A stretch of DNA of 64,000 bases, from assembly GCA_029557915.1 (NCBI GenBank), contig JAKQHS010000041.1, forward strand, positions 1-64,000, given 5' to 3'. The stretch's first letter is position 1, and each line of letters begins with the position of its first letter. Of this stretch, positions 27,309 to 37,800 are shown in pieces. The notes beneath the pieces are model-generated. The model was given only the letters and a program-made list of their open reading frames with translations, was not told where the DNA came from and made no database searches. This DNA comes from Bacteroidota bacterium (GTDB lineage: Bacteria; Bacteroidota; Bacteroidia; Chitinophagales; Saprospiraceae). A program made the position numbers and the translations under genes.

Positions 27309-29492
27309 CTAAAACCGGAAACTCAGATCCATAAACACCCTTCTTCCTTCCCGGCGGTAATCAAAAGGAGCCGCGTTGTTTTTGACCAGGTATTGTCCCT
27401 GGCCGGTGATGTTTTTTGCGGAAAGGCCGATTTCCACCGAGGGATTTAATTTATAGGCAACCTTGGCGTCCAGATTGACCCAGGAAGAAACGGCGGCCGG
27501 CCGGTACCCTTCAAAGGCTTCAAGGATATCGGAGGACCTTCTGGCCACTTCGCCCTGGAAATGCGTGCCGATCGCGGCGTAAAATTTCGGTATTGAATAG
27601 ACCATGCCCAGGTTGGCCATATGCGCGGGCGCCCAGGTGAGTTTTTTCCTGCTGATGGCTACGGTCGAATCGGATATGGATTCATCCAGGCGTTTGCTGA
27701 ATGAATAATTGAAAAAACCGGAAAGGCGGTTTCCGGTGAAATGAAGTTCCGCCTCCAGGCCCGCCGTTTTTAAACTGTAAATATTGGTGCTCAGGTTGGC
27801 ATTGGCTACGCTGTAGGCGATTTGATTTTCAAAATGAAACAGGAAGCCGTTTAAACCGAACCTCAGGGATTCCGACCATTTCCAGTCCAGGCCCAGGTCA
27901 AAATTCGTCAGGATCTCAGGTTCCAGTTCCTTGATATTGGATGCCAGGGTAAAGGTATTGGCCCCGAACATCTCCGTTGGCGATGGGCTGCGCAAGCTCC
28001 TTCCCGCCATCGCTTTCAAGACCAGATCGCCCGCATGAAAGGTCAGGCTGGCATGCGGAGCAAATAAATTAAAACTTTTGTGCCTGATCGGCCTTCCCGC
28101 GGATTGGATATCGGTATAATTAAAAAACCGGTGTTCATACCGTCCTCCGAGGATGAGCTGGAGTTTATCGAACCACATCGGTGAAACATACCGGACAAAG
28201 GCCGCTGCATGGTGTACCGGTTTATCCAATATGTATTCCATCCACGGATTCAGCGTATACGTCCGGTTTGAAGAATCCGGCGCCGTGAACGTGTTCAGGT
28301 CCATATTGGCCGTATGAAACACATCACCGCGATAATAAAACCGGTCGCCGTCCAAACCAAACAGGAACTTGCTTGAATCCAGGGAATAGGTTCCCTGGAA
28401 ACGGATAAAAAAATCTTTTGCGCCGGTCTTCAGCGATTCGGATACTCCGTTGGGAAAATCAAGGCCATAGGCGGTGCTGCGGTCTGGAAAAAAACGCATG
28501 TTCCAGTGTACCCCATGATCCTGGTACCTCGCCAGGGCCTCGTAGTTAAATCTCTTGCCTTCCCGGCCTGGTGAATATTTAAAGGCAAGTACCCTCCGGT
28601 ATTCATTCATGGACTCGGGTTGGTCCGGCACGGAAAAGAGCCAGCCATGACCGGTCTGAAATTCCCAATGTTGCTCATGGTACTGTAGGGAAAGCCCTTT
28701 GTATTTTCCTTTGCCGTAAGCTTTGGCAAAAAAATAGCTGTTGTCCTGTTCATCCCTGATTTTAAATTTTTCCAGACCAGCATTCGTCCGGGTTCGCCCT
28801 GAAAGATCATAGGATTCGTATTCATTGCCCCCCGTATAAAAGCGGGTGAAGGAAGCTACGATGCCCGCCGATTTATTTTCGGTTCCGGTGAGGAAATCCG
28901 TGATGAGGGTTTTGTTTGAACCCGCCCGCAAGCGCACCCTGGCAATCCCATCGAGGTCGGTCGCTTCCAGGGTATTGGCTGCGACAGTACCGTTTATGGC
29001 ATTTCCCCCGTATAGGGAGCCCCCGGGTCCCCGGCTGATTTCATAAGATTTGGTAAAAACCAGGGGGCTGTTTTCCCAGGTGTATGCGCTGCCATAGAGA
29101 TTATCGTTAAAAGGGATACCATCCACCAGGGTGAGGATATGGTTCTTATTCCAACCCTCAAACACTCCCCGGAAGGAGACGGTCCTTCGGTCGTAATCCT
29201 GGGAGGGCGCAAATCCGGGCAGGCTGTACAAAATCTCGTTGACGCTGAGCCATCCGTATTTCTGGGTCAGATCGTTGGACACTAAGGAAACCAGGGCCGG
29301 AGCTTCGGTTATTTTTTGCATACTCCCGGCGGGCGATAGCACCCAGATGGGTTCCGGTGATCCTGCTTCAGTGAGCGTGCTGGTGTCCGAAACCTGTCCA
29401 AAAGCTGATTGAAGGGCGGAAAGACTAAAAAACACACTGTAAAACAGGATGGTTTTATACTTTAAATATTTCGCCAGATGGTTACACATCAT
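27309..29492 (-). CDS. TonB-dependent receptor
   Basis: Outer-membrane active transporter of 727 residues. A signal peptide (to about residue 33, ending SAFGQ) precedes a plug domain (about 55-175; SVNEILYSLPGFAPSQDYDRR, TLVDGIPFNDNLYG, EISRGPGGSLYGGNAING) and a 22-strand-type barrel ending in the canonical aromatic strand RRVFMDLSFRF. No carboxypeptidase-like N-terminal extension and no SusD partner are present, so siderophore, cofactor or metal uptake fits better than SusC-type glycan uptake. The start may be the first or second codon of ATGATG at 29492. A structured leader lies upstream (29577-29662), which may control it. Confidence 0.9.
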   Translation of the reverse strand: MMCNHLAKYLKYKTILFYSVFFSLSALQSAFGQVSDTSTLTEAGSPEPIWVLSPAGSMQKITEAPALVSLVSNDLTQKYGWLSVNEILYSLPGFAPSQDYDRRTVSFRGVFEGWNKNHILTLVDGIPFNDNLYGSAYTWENSPLVFTKSYEISRGPGGSLYGGNAINGTVAANTLEATDLDGIARVRLRAGSNKTLITDFLTGTENKSAGIVASFTRFYTGGNEYESYDLSGRTRTNAGLEKFKIRDEQDNSYFFAKAYGKGKYKGLSLQYHEQHWEFQTGHGWLFSVPDQPESMNEYRRVLAFKYSPGREGKRFNYEALARYQDHGVHWNMRFFPDRSTAYGLDFPNGVSESLKTGAKDFFIRFQGTYSLDSSKFLFGLDGDRFYYRGDVFHTANMDLNTFTAPDSSNRTYTLNPWMEYILDKPVHHAAAFVRYVSPMWFDKLQLILGGRYEHRFFNYTDIQSAGRPIRHKSFNLFAPHASLTFHAGDLVLKAMAGRSLRSPSPTEMFGANTFTLASNIKELEPEILTNFDLGLDWKWSESLRFGLNGFLFHFENQIAYSVANANLSTNIYSLKTAGLEAELHFTGNRLSGFFNYSFSKRLDESISDSTVAISRKKLTWAPAHMANLGMVYSIPKFYAAIGTHFQGEVARRSSDILEAFEGYRPAAVSSWVNLDAKVAYKLNPSVEIGLSAKNITGQGQYLVKNNAAPFDYRREGRRVFMDLSFRF

Positions 29493-29576
29493 TGGTCAAC
29501 GATCATTGGTTTCCATGGTCACCTTACCAATATAGATATTTTAAACTTGTTTTGTCAGTCAGGGTCTTTCAGCCTT

Positions 29577-29662
29577 CGGTATGTACCGGTCAAAGTTCAG
29601 TCACTTTGAGTGGATATAGCTCTTTAGTTTCTCCGCATACTGCGGTCTTATGCCTGAACTTT
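29577..29662 (-). promoter_or_regulatory. Structured 5' leader of the TonB receptor, riboswitch-like
   Basis: Read on the minus strand, AAAGTTCAG (29662-29654) pairs perfectly over 9 bp with CTGAACTTT (29600-29592), enclosing two hairpins, CCGCA-GTA-TGCGG (29645-29633) and CACT-CAA-AGTG (29612-29602), as in a three-way junction. A competing hairpin CAAAGT-GACTGA-ACTTTG (29608-29591) uses the same 3' strand, so the two folds exclude each other. A third hairpin CGGTA-CA-TACCG (29588-29577) follows. I do not recognise cobalamin, TPP, SAM, FMN or other common classes. Confidence 0.45.
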
Positions 29663-29836
29663 TTGAAAAATATTATTAAGGCCTGAATTGCGGGTTTTTA
29701 ATAGGGATAACGCCTAATTTTACCGAAAATCCGTTAAACTATTAAACGAAACAGGCATGATCCGGCCCTCCATTCCGGGGCGTCCGCGACGGTGGCCCGT
29801 TTCAACCTTATACCTGATTCAAATCTGAGTTAAATC
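29663..29836. other. Rest of the receptor/dehydrogenase intergenic region
   Basis: AT-rich sequence that must hold the divergent promoters of the TonB receptor and the sugar dehydrogenase. A TAATATTTTTC stretch on the minus strand near 29670 is the only -7-like candidate. No gene or repeat is seen. Confidence 0.35.
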
Positions 29837-31048
29837 ATGAATAAATCCAATTGTATGTTTTTGGTGGCTGTTTTCCTCATGGCCGTTTCCTGTGAGTCCA
29901 CCGCCCAGCCCGGAAAAGCCAATGCATCGGTGGAAACCCAAAATGCCAATACCAATTATAAACCTGCATTTATAGGCCAGACGCGGATCGGTGCGGTCAC
30001 GACGAAAACTCCTTATGAGTTGAAACTCCTGACTTCATCCCTTCGAAGTCCCTGGGGGATCGTTTCCCTGCCCGATGGCCGGTTTATCATTACCGAGAAA
30101 AGCGGTACGATGCGCATTGTTTCCGCTTCCGGGGCCGTGGGGGATCCCCTCGACGGCATTCCTGCAGTAAACAGCCGGGGCCAGGGGGGCTTGTTGGGCC
30201 TTTGCATCGATCCTTCTTTTTCGAGCAACCGAATGGTTTATTGGGCCTTTTCCGAACCCTTGCCCGAAGGGAATGTTACTTCAATCGCCCGGGGCATCTT
30301 GTCTTCGGATGAAAAAAGCCTGGAGCAGGTAGCGGTTATCTACCGAGCCACTCCCGCCTACGACGGAGCGCTGCACTATGGCGGCCGGGTGCTCTTTTCA
30401 AAGGAAGGCCACCTTTTTCTGACCACCGGTGAGCGCTCCGACCGGGCAACCCGCCCCCAGGCCCAGGACATCAATTCCGGATTGGGCAAGATCATCCGCC
30501 TCACCCGGGATGGCAAGCCGGCCCCCGGCAATCCCTTTGCCGGCAGGTCCGGTGCCCGGCCGGAACTGTATTCCTATGGCCACCGCAATGTGCAGGGCAT
30601 TGCTTTTCATCCGGTGACCGGGGATTTGTGGGAAACCGAATTCGGGCCCCGGGGCGGGGATGAACTCAACCGGATCGTGGCCGGCAAAAACTACGGCTGG
30701 CCCGTCATCACTTACGGCATTGAATACGGCGGGTCCAGGATCGGCGATGCCATACAACAAAAGGAAGGGCTCGAACAACCGGTTTATTACTGGGATCCCG
30801 TCATTTCACCCAGCGGGATCACGTTTTATAATGGTGCGGAAATCAACGAGTGGAAAAACAATTTATTTATTGCTACGCTTAGCGGTGGTCATATCTGCCG
30901 GCTGGTCATTGAAAACAACAGGGTTACCGGCGAAGAGAGGTTGTTTTCGGGCGAGCGTCAGCGTTTCCGGGACATTACCCAGGGCCGGGATGGGGCTTTG
31001 TATACCATCACAGATCAGGGAAGGTTGTATCGCATTGGCAAGAAATAA
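29837..31048 (+). CDS. PQQ-dependent sugar dehydrogenase, exported
   Basis: Six-bladed beta-propeller enzyme of the soluble glucose/sorbosone dehydrogenase family that oxidises sugars with PQQ outside the cytoplasm; 403 residues. The N-terminus is a signal peptide with a possible lipobox (MAVSCES, Cys19), so the protein may be a lipoprotein. Family motifs are clear: LRSPWGIVSLPDGR, RGQGGLLGLCIDPSF, YGHRNVQGIAFHPVTGDLW, EFGPRGGDELNRI and YGWPVITYG. The family commonly binds Ca2+ and PQQ; PQQ biosynthesis genes are not in the window. It is divergent from the TonB receptor. Confidence 0.9.
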   Translation: MNKSNCMFLVAVFLMAVSCESTAQPGKANASVETQNANTNYKPAFIGQTRIGAVTTKTPYELKLLTSSLRSPWGIVSLPDGRFIITEKSGTMRIVSASGAVGDPLDGIPAVNSRGQGGLLGLCIDPSFSSNRMVYWAFSEPLPEGNVTSIARGILSSDEKSLEQVAVIYRATPAYDGALHYGGRVLFSKEGHLFLTTGERSDRATRPQAQDINSGLGKIIRLTRDGKPAPGNPFAGRSGARPELYSYGHRNVQGIAFHPVTGDLWETEFGPRGGDELNRIVAGKNYGWPVITYGIEYGGSRIGDAIQQKEGLEQPVYYWDPVISPSGITFYNGAEINEWKNNLFIATLSGGHICRLVIENNRVTGEERLFSGERQRFRDITQGRDGALYTITDQGRLYRIGKK

Positions 31049-31164
31049 AAATTTTATGTCCCCTGTTCAGATCCAGGCCCGGATCGTCCTTCATCCCCTG
31101 CTAAAAAAGATCTTGCACGATTGGGCAGAATTGGAGTAAATTAATAACACAAATCCTATAAGCT

Positions 31165-32082
31165 ATGCAAAATAAAAGCCTGGGTTTAATAATGATGATG
31201 ATTGGACTGAGCGCCCTCATATATACTGCCCGGGGCCAGGGGTGCAGCGATGCCGGATTTTGCACCCTGGGCAATTTTAAACCCAATGGTTTGGACAGCA
31301 CGTCCGGTTTCAAAAATGAGCTTAAACTCGGATTGAGTTTCGGACGGGCGGATCATTCCATTACCATCTTTGGCACCCATCTTGACTACCAGCGGATGTT
31401 GAATAAAAAACTGAGTTTCAGCGCCAGGCTCACCTCCCTGTCCCAAAGCGGCAATGGGATTTCCGCTTTCGGCTTTTCAGACCTTTTTCTGAGTGCGGAC
31501 TATCCCGCCGGCACCATAGGAAAAATCACCCTGGGATTCAAATTGCCATTGAATGACGCAAGTAAAATTAAAAAGAACCTGCCTTTGCCCATGGATTATC
31601 AGTCCAGCCTGGGTACCCTGGACCTCCTGCTTGGAATCAGCCGCGTATGGAATAAATTTCACCTGGCCTTGGCCCTCCAACAGCCCCTTGCCCAGAATCA
31701 AAACGAATTCGCCGCGGAAGATTATCCTGCCGGCTCGGCCTTAAAAAAGTTTCAAACCACTAACCGGTTCAGGCGGAGGGGAGACCTAATGGCCCGGGTT
31801 TCTTATTCCATTCCTTTAAACAACCAGTTTAAAATTACCCCGGGTTTGCTGCCGGTCATTCACCTGGGCAAAGACCAATACACAGACCGGGAGGGTTTGG
31901 AGCGGGCCATCGATGGTTCCCAGGGCCTGACTTTAAACGGCACCGTTCATTTTGATTATGAAATAAACAACAACCATTCCCTTCAATTGAACGCCGGGGT
32001 CCCCTTTATTGTAAGAAAAGAAAGGCCGGACGGATTGACCAGGAGTTTTATTGCCACTTTGGAGTACAGGCGGACATTTTAG
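31165..32082 (+). CDS. Predicted outer-membrane beta-barrel protein
   Basis: The 305-residue product has a signal peptide (to about residue 25, ending TARGQ) followed by a conserved Cys pair (GCSDAGFCTLG) and then alternating amphipathic strands with aromatic ends, finishing in SFIATLEYRRTF, as expected of an outer-membrane barrel with C-terminal Phe. I cannot name the family. The gene stands alone, 116 bp behind the sugar dehydrogenase. Confidence 0.75.
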   Translation: MQNKSLGLIMMMIGLSALIYTARGQGCSDAGFCTLGNFKPNGLDSTSGFKNELKLGLSFGRADHSITIFGTHLDYQRMLNKKLSFSARLTSLSQSGNGISAFGFSDLFLSADYPAGTIGKITLGFKLPLNDASKIKKNLPLPMDYQSSLGTLDLLLGISRVWNKFHLALALQQPLAQNQNEFAAEDYPAGSALKKFQTTNRFRRRGDLMARVSYSIPLNNQFKITPGLLPVIHLGKDQYTDREGLERAIDGSQGLTLNGTVHFDYEINNNHSLQLNAGVPFIVRKERPDGLTRSFIATLEYRRTF

Positions 32083-32103
32083 AACTTGGTTAATCCTCGA
32101 AGG

Positions 32104-32125
32104 TTTGGACGAAGCTTGGCTTCGG
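32104..32125. repeat. Hairpin repeat, copy downstream of the esterase gene
   Basis: A 22-bp sequence containing the hairpin CGAAGC-TTG-GCTTCG. An identical copy in the same orientation lies at 33212-33233, on the other side of the esterase gene. Confidence 0.8.
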
Positions 32126-32182
32126 ACTGGAAAAATTGCTCTTACCAGGAATTTAGACTGCAAACAGGCATTTCCCCTGTGC

Positions 32183-33148
32183 TTACAAGCTGAATTGTTT
32201 CATCCAGCTCCAATTGAGTTCGGCTGCTTCCAATGGATGGTTGTCTCCGTTTGGATAGGCGTGTTTCAAGCCCTTGATCAATATATACTGAAATTCGTGT
32301 GTTTCGGTCGTCAATAGCGGCTTATACGTGGCAATACTTGCTTTGGTGGTGTCGCCGCTGATTGTAAAATTTGGATTGAGCGCAAAATTACGGACGTGAT
32401 CCGTGGCGATGATATTGAACCTGCCGTCTTTAAAGGTCAATCCCGGGGTGCTGATCAGGTAAGAGAACTGATTCATCGGGATGGCCGGGCCTGTATTGCC
32501 GGGGCCGTAGTCTTCATTGCCCACCTGGTAAAGCACCGGCAGTTTTCTTTTTGGCGTATAGATGGTGTCCAGATAAAACGTTCCGGCGCTTAGTACAACG
32601 GCAGCCAGTTTATCACTCAGTTCGATGGAACATTTTGCGGCCATCTGGCCTCCATTGGAAAAACCGGCTAGGTAGATCCGTTTGGCGTCTATCTTATATT
32701 TTGAGGACAATTCATCGATAATGGTGCGCAGAAACTTAATATCATCCTTAGGGGCCTGCCCGCTGCAAAAAGTCCATTCTGCATCGGGCGCGGTATTCCA
32801 TTTGGTGGTCTTGTTAGTTTCACCCTGGGTATGAATGCAATATCTCCCGGAGGATGGAAATACGGTGATCACATTTTGCGATTCCCCCACTTCCTTCCAG
32901 CCCGATCTGTCGTAAAATTCTTCTCCATCCCCGCTGGTACCGTGCAGCATAAATACCATGGGGACCGCCTGTTTGCCCGTATAGGCTTTGGGAACATGTA
33001 CAAAATACTCACGGTCATCCCCATCTATTTTGGTGGTCAGCCGGATCTTTCCATAAATAATCTTTTCCGTATCTCCGCCGGATTGGTCTTTTTCGCAGGC
33101 ATTCAGGATAAATGCAAAAATTACAAGGATTGGTAAATGGGCTTTCAT
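32183..33148 (-). CDS. Lipoprotein esterase of the PHB-depolymerase/feruloyl-esterase type
   Basis: Alpha/beta-hydrolase of 321 residues, lipid-anchored (lipobox FILNACEK, Cys18), hence on the periplasmic or outer surface. Domain signatures are VHVPKAYTGKQAVPMVFMLHG near residue 55, the nucleophile elbow LAGFSNGGQMAAK and a late His in LKHAYPNGD. Similar proteins cleave polyhydroxybutyrate or feruloyl and acetyl esters on plant polysaccharides; which one applies is not decidable here. The nearby glycosidase and sugar-oxidase genes favour a carbohydrate esterase. Identical hairpin repeats flank the gene. Confidence 0.85.
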   Translation of the reverse strand: MKAHLPILVIFAFILNACEKDQSGGDTEKIIYGKIRLTTKIDGDDREYFVHVPKAYTGKQAVPMVFMLHGTSGDGEEFYDRSGWKEVGESQNVITVFPSSGRYCIHTQGETNKTTKWNTAPDAEWTFCSGQAPKDDIKFLRTIIDELSSKYKIDAKRIYLAGFSNGGQMAAKCSIELSDKLAAVVLSAGTFYLDTIYTPKRKLPVLYQVGNEDYGPGNTGPAIPMNQFSYLISTPGLTFKDGRFNIIATDHVRNFALNPNFTISGDTTKASIATYKPLLTTETHEFQYILIKGLKHAYPNGDNHPLEAAELNWSWMKQFSL

Positions 33149-33211
33149 GGCCCAAAAATGGTTTCTGTTTAAATTGAATTTTTCACCCTTAGGGGTAATT
33201 TTTATCTCTCA

Positions 33212-33233
33212 TTTGGACGAAGCTTGGCTTCGG
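33212..33233. repeat. Hairpin repeat, copy upstream of the esterase gene
   Basis: Second perfect 22-bp copy of the hairpin element at 32104-32125, in the same orientation, about 65 bp upstream of the esterase start. Confidence 0.8.
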
Positions 33234-33299
33234 CTCAGTATAAGGTCATTTTTGAATTTTAATTTTCATAGATATTTTCACAGATTAAACAAAAAAGTT

Positions 33300-34726
33300 A
33301 TGATCAAGGCTTTGGCGGCTTCTATACTTTTTAGCACTGTTTTTCACTGTGTATATGCGCAGGCCGCTTTTCCTCTCCGCATCAGCGATGACCATAGGCA
33401 TCTCGTAGACCGGAAAAACAAACCCTTCCCGATCCTTGGCCGCACCGCCTGGTGCATTCTTTCCCAACCTGAAAAAGCCTACCGGAAATTTGTCGAAAAC
33501 ACCCTGGCGCACGGTCACAACGCCTTTAGATCGCGGTGATCATCCACTGGCCGACGGGAAATCATGCGCCTTTCAACGGAGAGGGCGAACTGCCTTTTCT
33601 GAAAAGGCTCAACGGCTCGGATTGGGACGGTAAACTTGAATACAATATTTTAGTCCAGGAAGCGCCCGACTTTACCACACCCAATGAAAAATACTGGCTT
33701 TTTGTCGACCGGTTTCTTGCCTACTGTGAGAGGAAGGGGCTGCTGGTCTTTATGTTTCCGGCTTACCTGGGATACAACGGAGAAGAGCAGGGCTGGATGA
33801 AAGAACTGGTCGCCAACGGCAAAGAAAAAACCAAGGCCTATGGCGCCTGGATCGCAAACCGCTACAAGGGGAGAAAAAACATAGTTTGGATGCTGCTGGG
33901 CGACATGGGAAAGTTTAATGACGAACAACAAATGGCCGAACAGGCCCTTATCGACGGACTGAAAAGTGTGAAAGACCAACAGTCCACCCAATACACCGCC
34001 GAATCACACAGCGGGGAAAACGCGGCCGACAATATTGCCTTCGGCCATGAGATGACCCTCAACGGTGTTTATACCTGGGAATTGAAAGTTCCGGTCCCTT
34101 ACCTGGGTCGGAAGGCTTATGCGCACGATCCCCCCATGCCGGCCTTCCTGCTTGAAGAACCTTACGATGAAGAAGGACCCGATGGAAACAATTACAATCC
34201 GAACGCCACCCAGCCCGTGCGCCGTTTTCAATGGTGGGGCTGGCTGAGCACCATCGGAGGATATATTTCAGGCAATGGATATGTCTGGCCCTTTATTGAC
34301 CCGCTATGGCAGCAGCACCTGAATACCCGGGGCGCCCGAGACATGGCCAGGCTCAACCGGTTTATTAAGTCGGTGGAATGGTGGAAACTGGTACCCGCGG
34401 GGTTAAACGGAATGAAAAATTTCATTCAGGATCCGGAAAATATAGATACCTCCGCTTCTTATATAGCTGCCGCGGCAGCCAGGGACGGAACCTTTCTTGT
34501 AGCCTATTTTCCTCCTGCACACCCGGGAGAAGTCAGCGTGGATTTGCAGGTCCTGAGTAAACCGGGCTTCGCATACTGGTTTGATCCTACCGTCGGCCGG
34601 TACCTCCCGGTGCAAACGTCGGCTTTTAGCAATACCGGCATCAGTAGGTTTGTTCCGCCCGGGAAAAATCAGGCTGGAGAAACGGATTGGGCGCTTGTGG
34701 TATCAGTGGGCAGGATAAACAAGTAG
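33300..34726 (+). pseudogene. Frameshifted DUF4038 glycoside hydrolase-like gene
   Basis: Two overlapping frames encode one protein of the DUF4038 (apiosidase-like TIM-barrel) family. The first (ATG 33300, stop 33537-33539) has a signal peptide and the family start PLRISDDHRHLVDRKNKPF..LGRTAWCI and ends at HGHNAFR. The second (from 33530, in the -1 frame) continues with IAVIIHWPTGNHAPFNGEGELPF and runs to 34726 with a complete C-terminal barrel domain. Adding one base after the AGA codon at 33528-33530 restores one frame of about 475 residues. The rest is uninterrupted, so this is either a very recent mutation or a sequencing error. Family members act on plant-type glycans; the neighbours are sugar oxidases and an esterase. 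Confidence 0.85.
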
Positions 34727-34825
34727 GTGCGCGTGATTCTTTTCACTGTTTTATTAATGTTTGCCATCATGGGACATGGCGCTTTCTCGTTTGCCCGTCG
34801 ATTCAAGATTTATACCATAGTCTCT

Positions 34826-34833
34826 TATCTTTG
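34826..34833 (+). promoter_or_regulatory. -7 element TATCTTTG of the ThuA fusion gene
   Basis: A perfect TAnnTTTG element 33 bp before the ATG at 34867. It supports the downstream start rather than the in-frame start at 34687, which lies inside the preceding gene. No clear TTG box is seen. Confidence 0.5.
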
Positions 34834-34866
34834 ATCAGGTTTTACTCAACCTCAAAATCCGATTTT

Positions 34867-37800
34867 ATGTTCGTTACCGGTCCCTCCTCCCGATACCTGT
34901 TTGTTTTCCCCCTGGCTTTGTTCTTTTTACTTGCATTCAGCTCCGACGATCCAACTAAGCTCCGCGTGCTGGTATTCAGTAAAACGGAAGGCTTCCGTCA
35001 CACTTCCATCGATGCCGGCAAACTGGCCTTCAAACAAATGTCGGAGGAAAAAGGCTTTGACGTGGATTTTACCGAAGATGCAGGACAATTTACTGCGAAT
35101 GTCCTGAAACAATACAATGCCGTCATCTGGCTCAATACCACGGGGGATGTCCTCAACAATGAACAGCAAACTCAATTTGAGCGGTATATCCAGGCCGGAG
35201 GCGGTTATCTGGGCATTCACGCGGCCACGGACTGCGAATACGACTGGAACTGGTATGGCCGCCTGGCCGGCGCCTATTTCCTCGATCACCCCAACCCGGA
35301 CAATGTCCAGAAAGGAAAATTCCAGGTCGTCGAAAAGAACTGGGCGACGCAGGGCATGCCCGATGAATTTGAACGCCTGGATGAATTCTACAGCTTTAAA
35401 CAAATCGATCCCACTATTAAAGTTTTGGTGAAAATCGATGAAAAATCATACCGCGGGGGAAAAAACGGAGACCACCACCCGATGAGTTGGTACCATGATT
35501 TTGACGGCGGCAGGGCCTTCTATACGGCCATGGGACATACCGATGAGAGTTTTTCCGAACCCTTGTTTTTAAATCACGTCTGGGCCGGGCTTCAATATGC
35601 CATGAGTTCGGAAAAACCCGTGATCCTGGATTATTCTAAAGCTAAACCCGAAGAAAACCGGTTTTCAAAAGTCATCCTTCTGGAAAAACTCAATGAACCC
35701 ATGGAACTGAGCGTACTGAATGACGGGCGTATTCTGTTTATCGAGCGGCATGGCGCAGTGAAAATTTACAATACCCGGACCAAATCCGTTAAGACCATCG
35801 CAACGATCCCGGTCAGCACCCAATACAAAGACCGGGAAGGAAAAACTTCAGAAGCAGAGGACGGCTTGCTGGGATTGAACAAGGACCCCAATTTTAATGT
35901 CAACCACTGGATCTACCTGTATTATTCCGATCCCGGTAAGTCACAGAATATATTGACCCGGTACACCCTGGTTGGGGATGTCCTGGACCTGAAGTCTAAA
36001 AAAGTGCTGCTGGCGGTCCCTACCCAGCGCGAGCAATGTTGTCATACCGGCGGGTCGATCGCTTTCGATAAAGATGGCAATTTATACCTTTCGACCGGAG
36101 ACAATACCAATCCCCATGGTTCAAACGGTTACAGTCCCAGCGATGAAAGGCCCGACCGGATGCCCTGGGATGCCCAGAAATCCTCCGCCAATACCAATGA
36201 CCTGAGAGGAAAAATCATCCGTATCAAACCCAGGGCGGATGGGACGTATTCGATTCCGGAAGGCAATTTGTTTGCCGCCGGCACCGATAAGACCCGGCCT
36301 GAAATATATACCATGGGCCATCGCAATCCCTTCCGTATCTCCGTGGACAAAAAAACCGGATTTGTTTATTGGGGGGAAGTGGGCCCGGATGCCAATGATG
36401 CAGATCCGGCAAGAGGACCTGCGGGCCATGATGAAGTCGGCCAGGCCAGGGTGGCCGGTAATTTTGGCTGGCCCCATTTTGTCGGGGACAACAAGCCTTA
36501 TTACAAATACGATTTTGCAGAGAGCAAGTCCCTGGAATTGTGGGATGCCTCAAAACCCATCAATACTTCCCCAAACAATACCGGCCTGGAAGCGCTTCCC
36601 CCTGCACAAAAAGCCTTTATCTGGTATCCTTATGCGGAATCCAAAGAATTTCCGCTGGTGGGAACCGGAGGGCGGAATGCCATGGCGGGGCCTGTTTTTT
36701 ATTCAGAGGATTTTAAGACGGCTAAAAGGGCGTTTCCAAAGTATTACGATAAAAAACTGTTTATCTATGAGTGGATGCGCGGGTGGATCATGGCCGTGAC
36801 CATGGACCAGGAAGGCCATTATCAATCCATGGAAAGGTTTATGCCCGGTTACCGGTTCAGCAATCCGATGGATATGGAATTTTCGGCCGACGGAGACTTA
36901 TACCTGCTCGAATATGGCTCAGGATGGTTTTCGGCCAACGATGATGCCCGTCTGGTCAGGATCGAATACAACGGCGGCAACAGAAAGCCGGAGATCAGGC
37001 TGGTCGCCGGCAAACTGGCTGGTTCGGTTCCCTTCAAAACTACCCTTTCTTCCAAAGAATCCACGGATGCGGATGGAGATACTTTAAGCTTTGCCTGGAA
37101 GATTACCTCCAAACTCGGGTTTATTAAAAATATTGTTGGGCCTGAAGTAGATCTTGATTTAAGCCGGGCCGGGATTTATAAAGTCACCTTGACTGCGGCC
37201 GATAACCGGGGCGGGATCTCCACACAATCCGTAGAACTGATTGCCGGAAATGAGCCTCCCGTATTGAAATTTGATCTTGGGGAAAACAATAAATCCTTTT
37301 ATTTCCCGGATAAAACATACGAGTACAAGGTGGTGGTGGATGACCAGGAGGATGGAAGCACCTCCAATGGAAAAATAAATCCCGAGGAAATATCGGTCAA
37401 TATAGACTATCTCGCGGAAGGCCATGACAAAACCATCATAGCCCAGGGCCACCGGACGGCAGACGCTACTGCGGCTTTTTCCAAAGGCATGAAACTCATT
37501 GCCGCCGGAGATTGTAAAACCTGCCACGATGTTACAAAAAAACTGATCGGGCCCACGTACCGGGACATTGCACTCAAAAACAAAGGAAAACCCGGAGCTC
37601 AGCAAGTACTCGCCAAAAAAATCATCTCCGGGGGCCAGGGGGTCTGGGGCCAGGTGCCCATGGCTCCACATCCGCAGTTGTCCGCTGAGGACGCTGCTGA
37701 GATGACCAGGTATATTCTGAGCCTTGCAGATGATAAACCAAAAGTTAAATCACTGCCTGTTGAAGGAAAGTATACCATCAAGCTGCCCGACGGAGATAAA

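Noticed and set aside
29540-29600. TPP-riboswitch-like GGCTGAAAGACCCTGA on the minus strand
   Set aside because: The CTGAGA box is not intact and the second half of the thi box is missing, so the element is reported only as an unclassified leader.
29760-29836. GATTCAAATC resembling a tRNA T-loop
   Set aside because: No acceptor stem, anticodon arm or CCA could be built around it.
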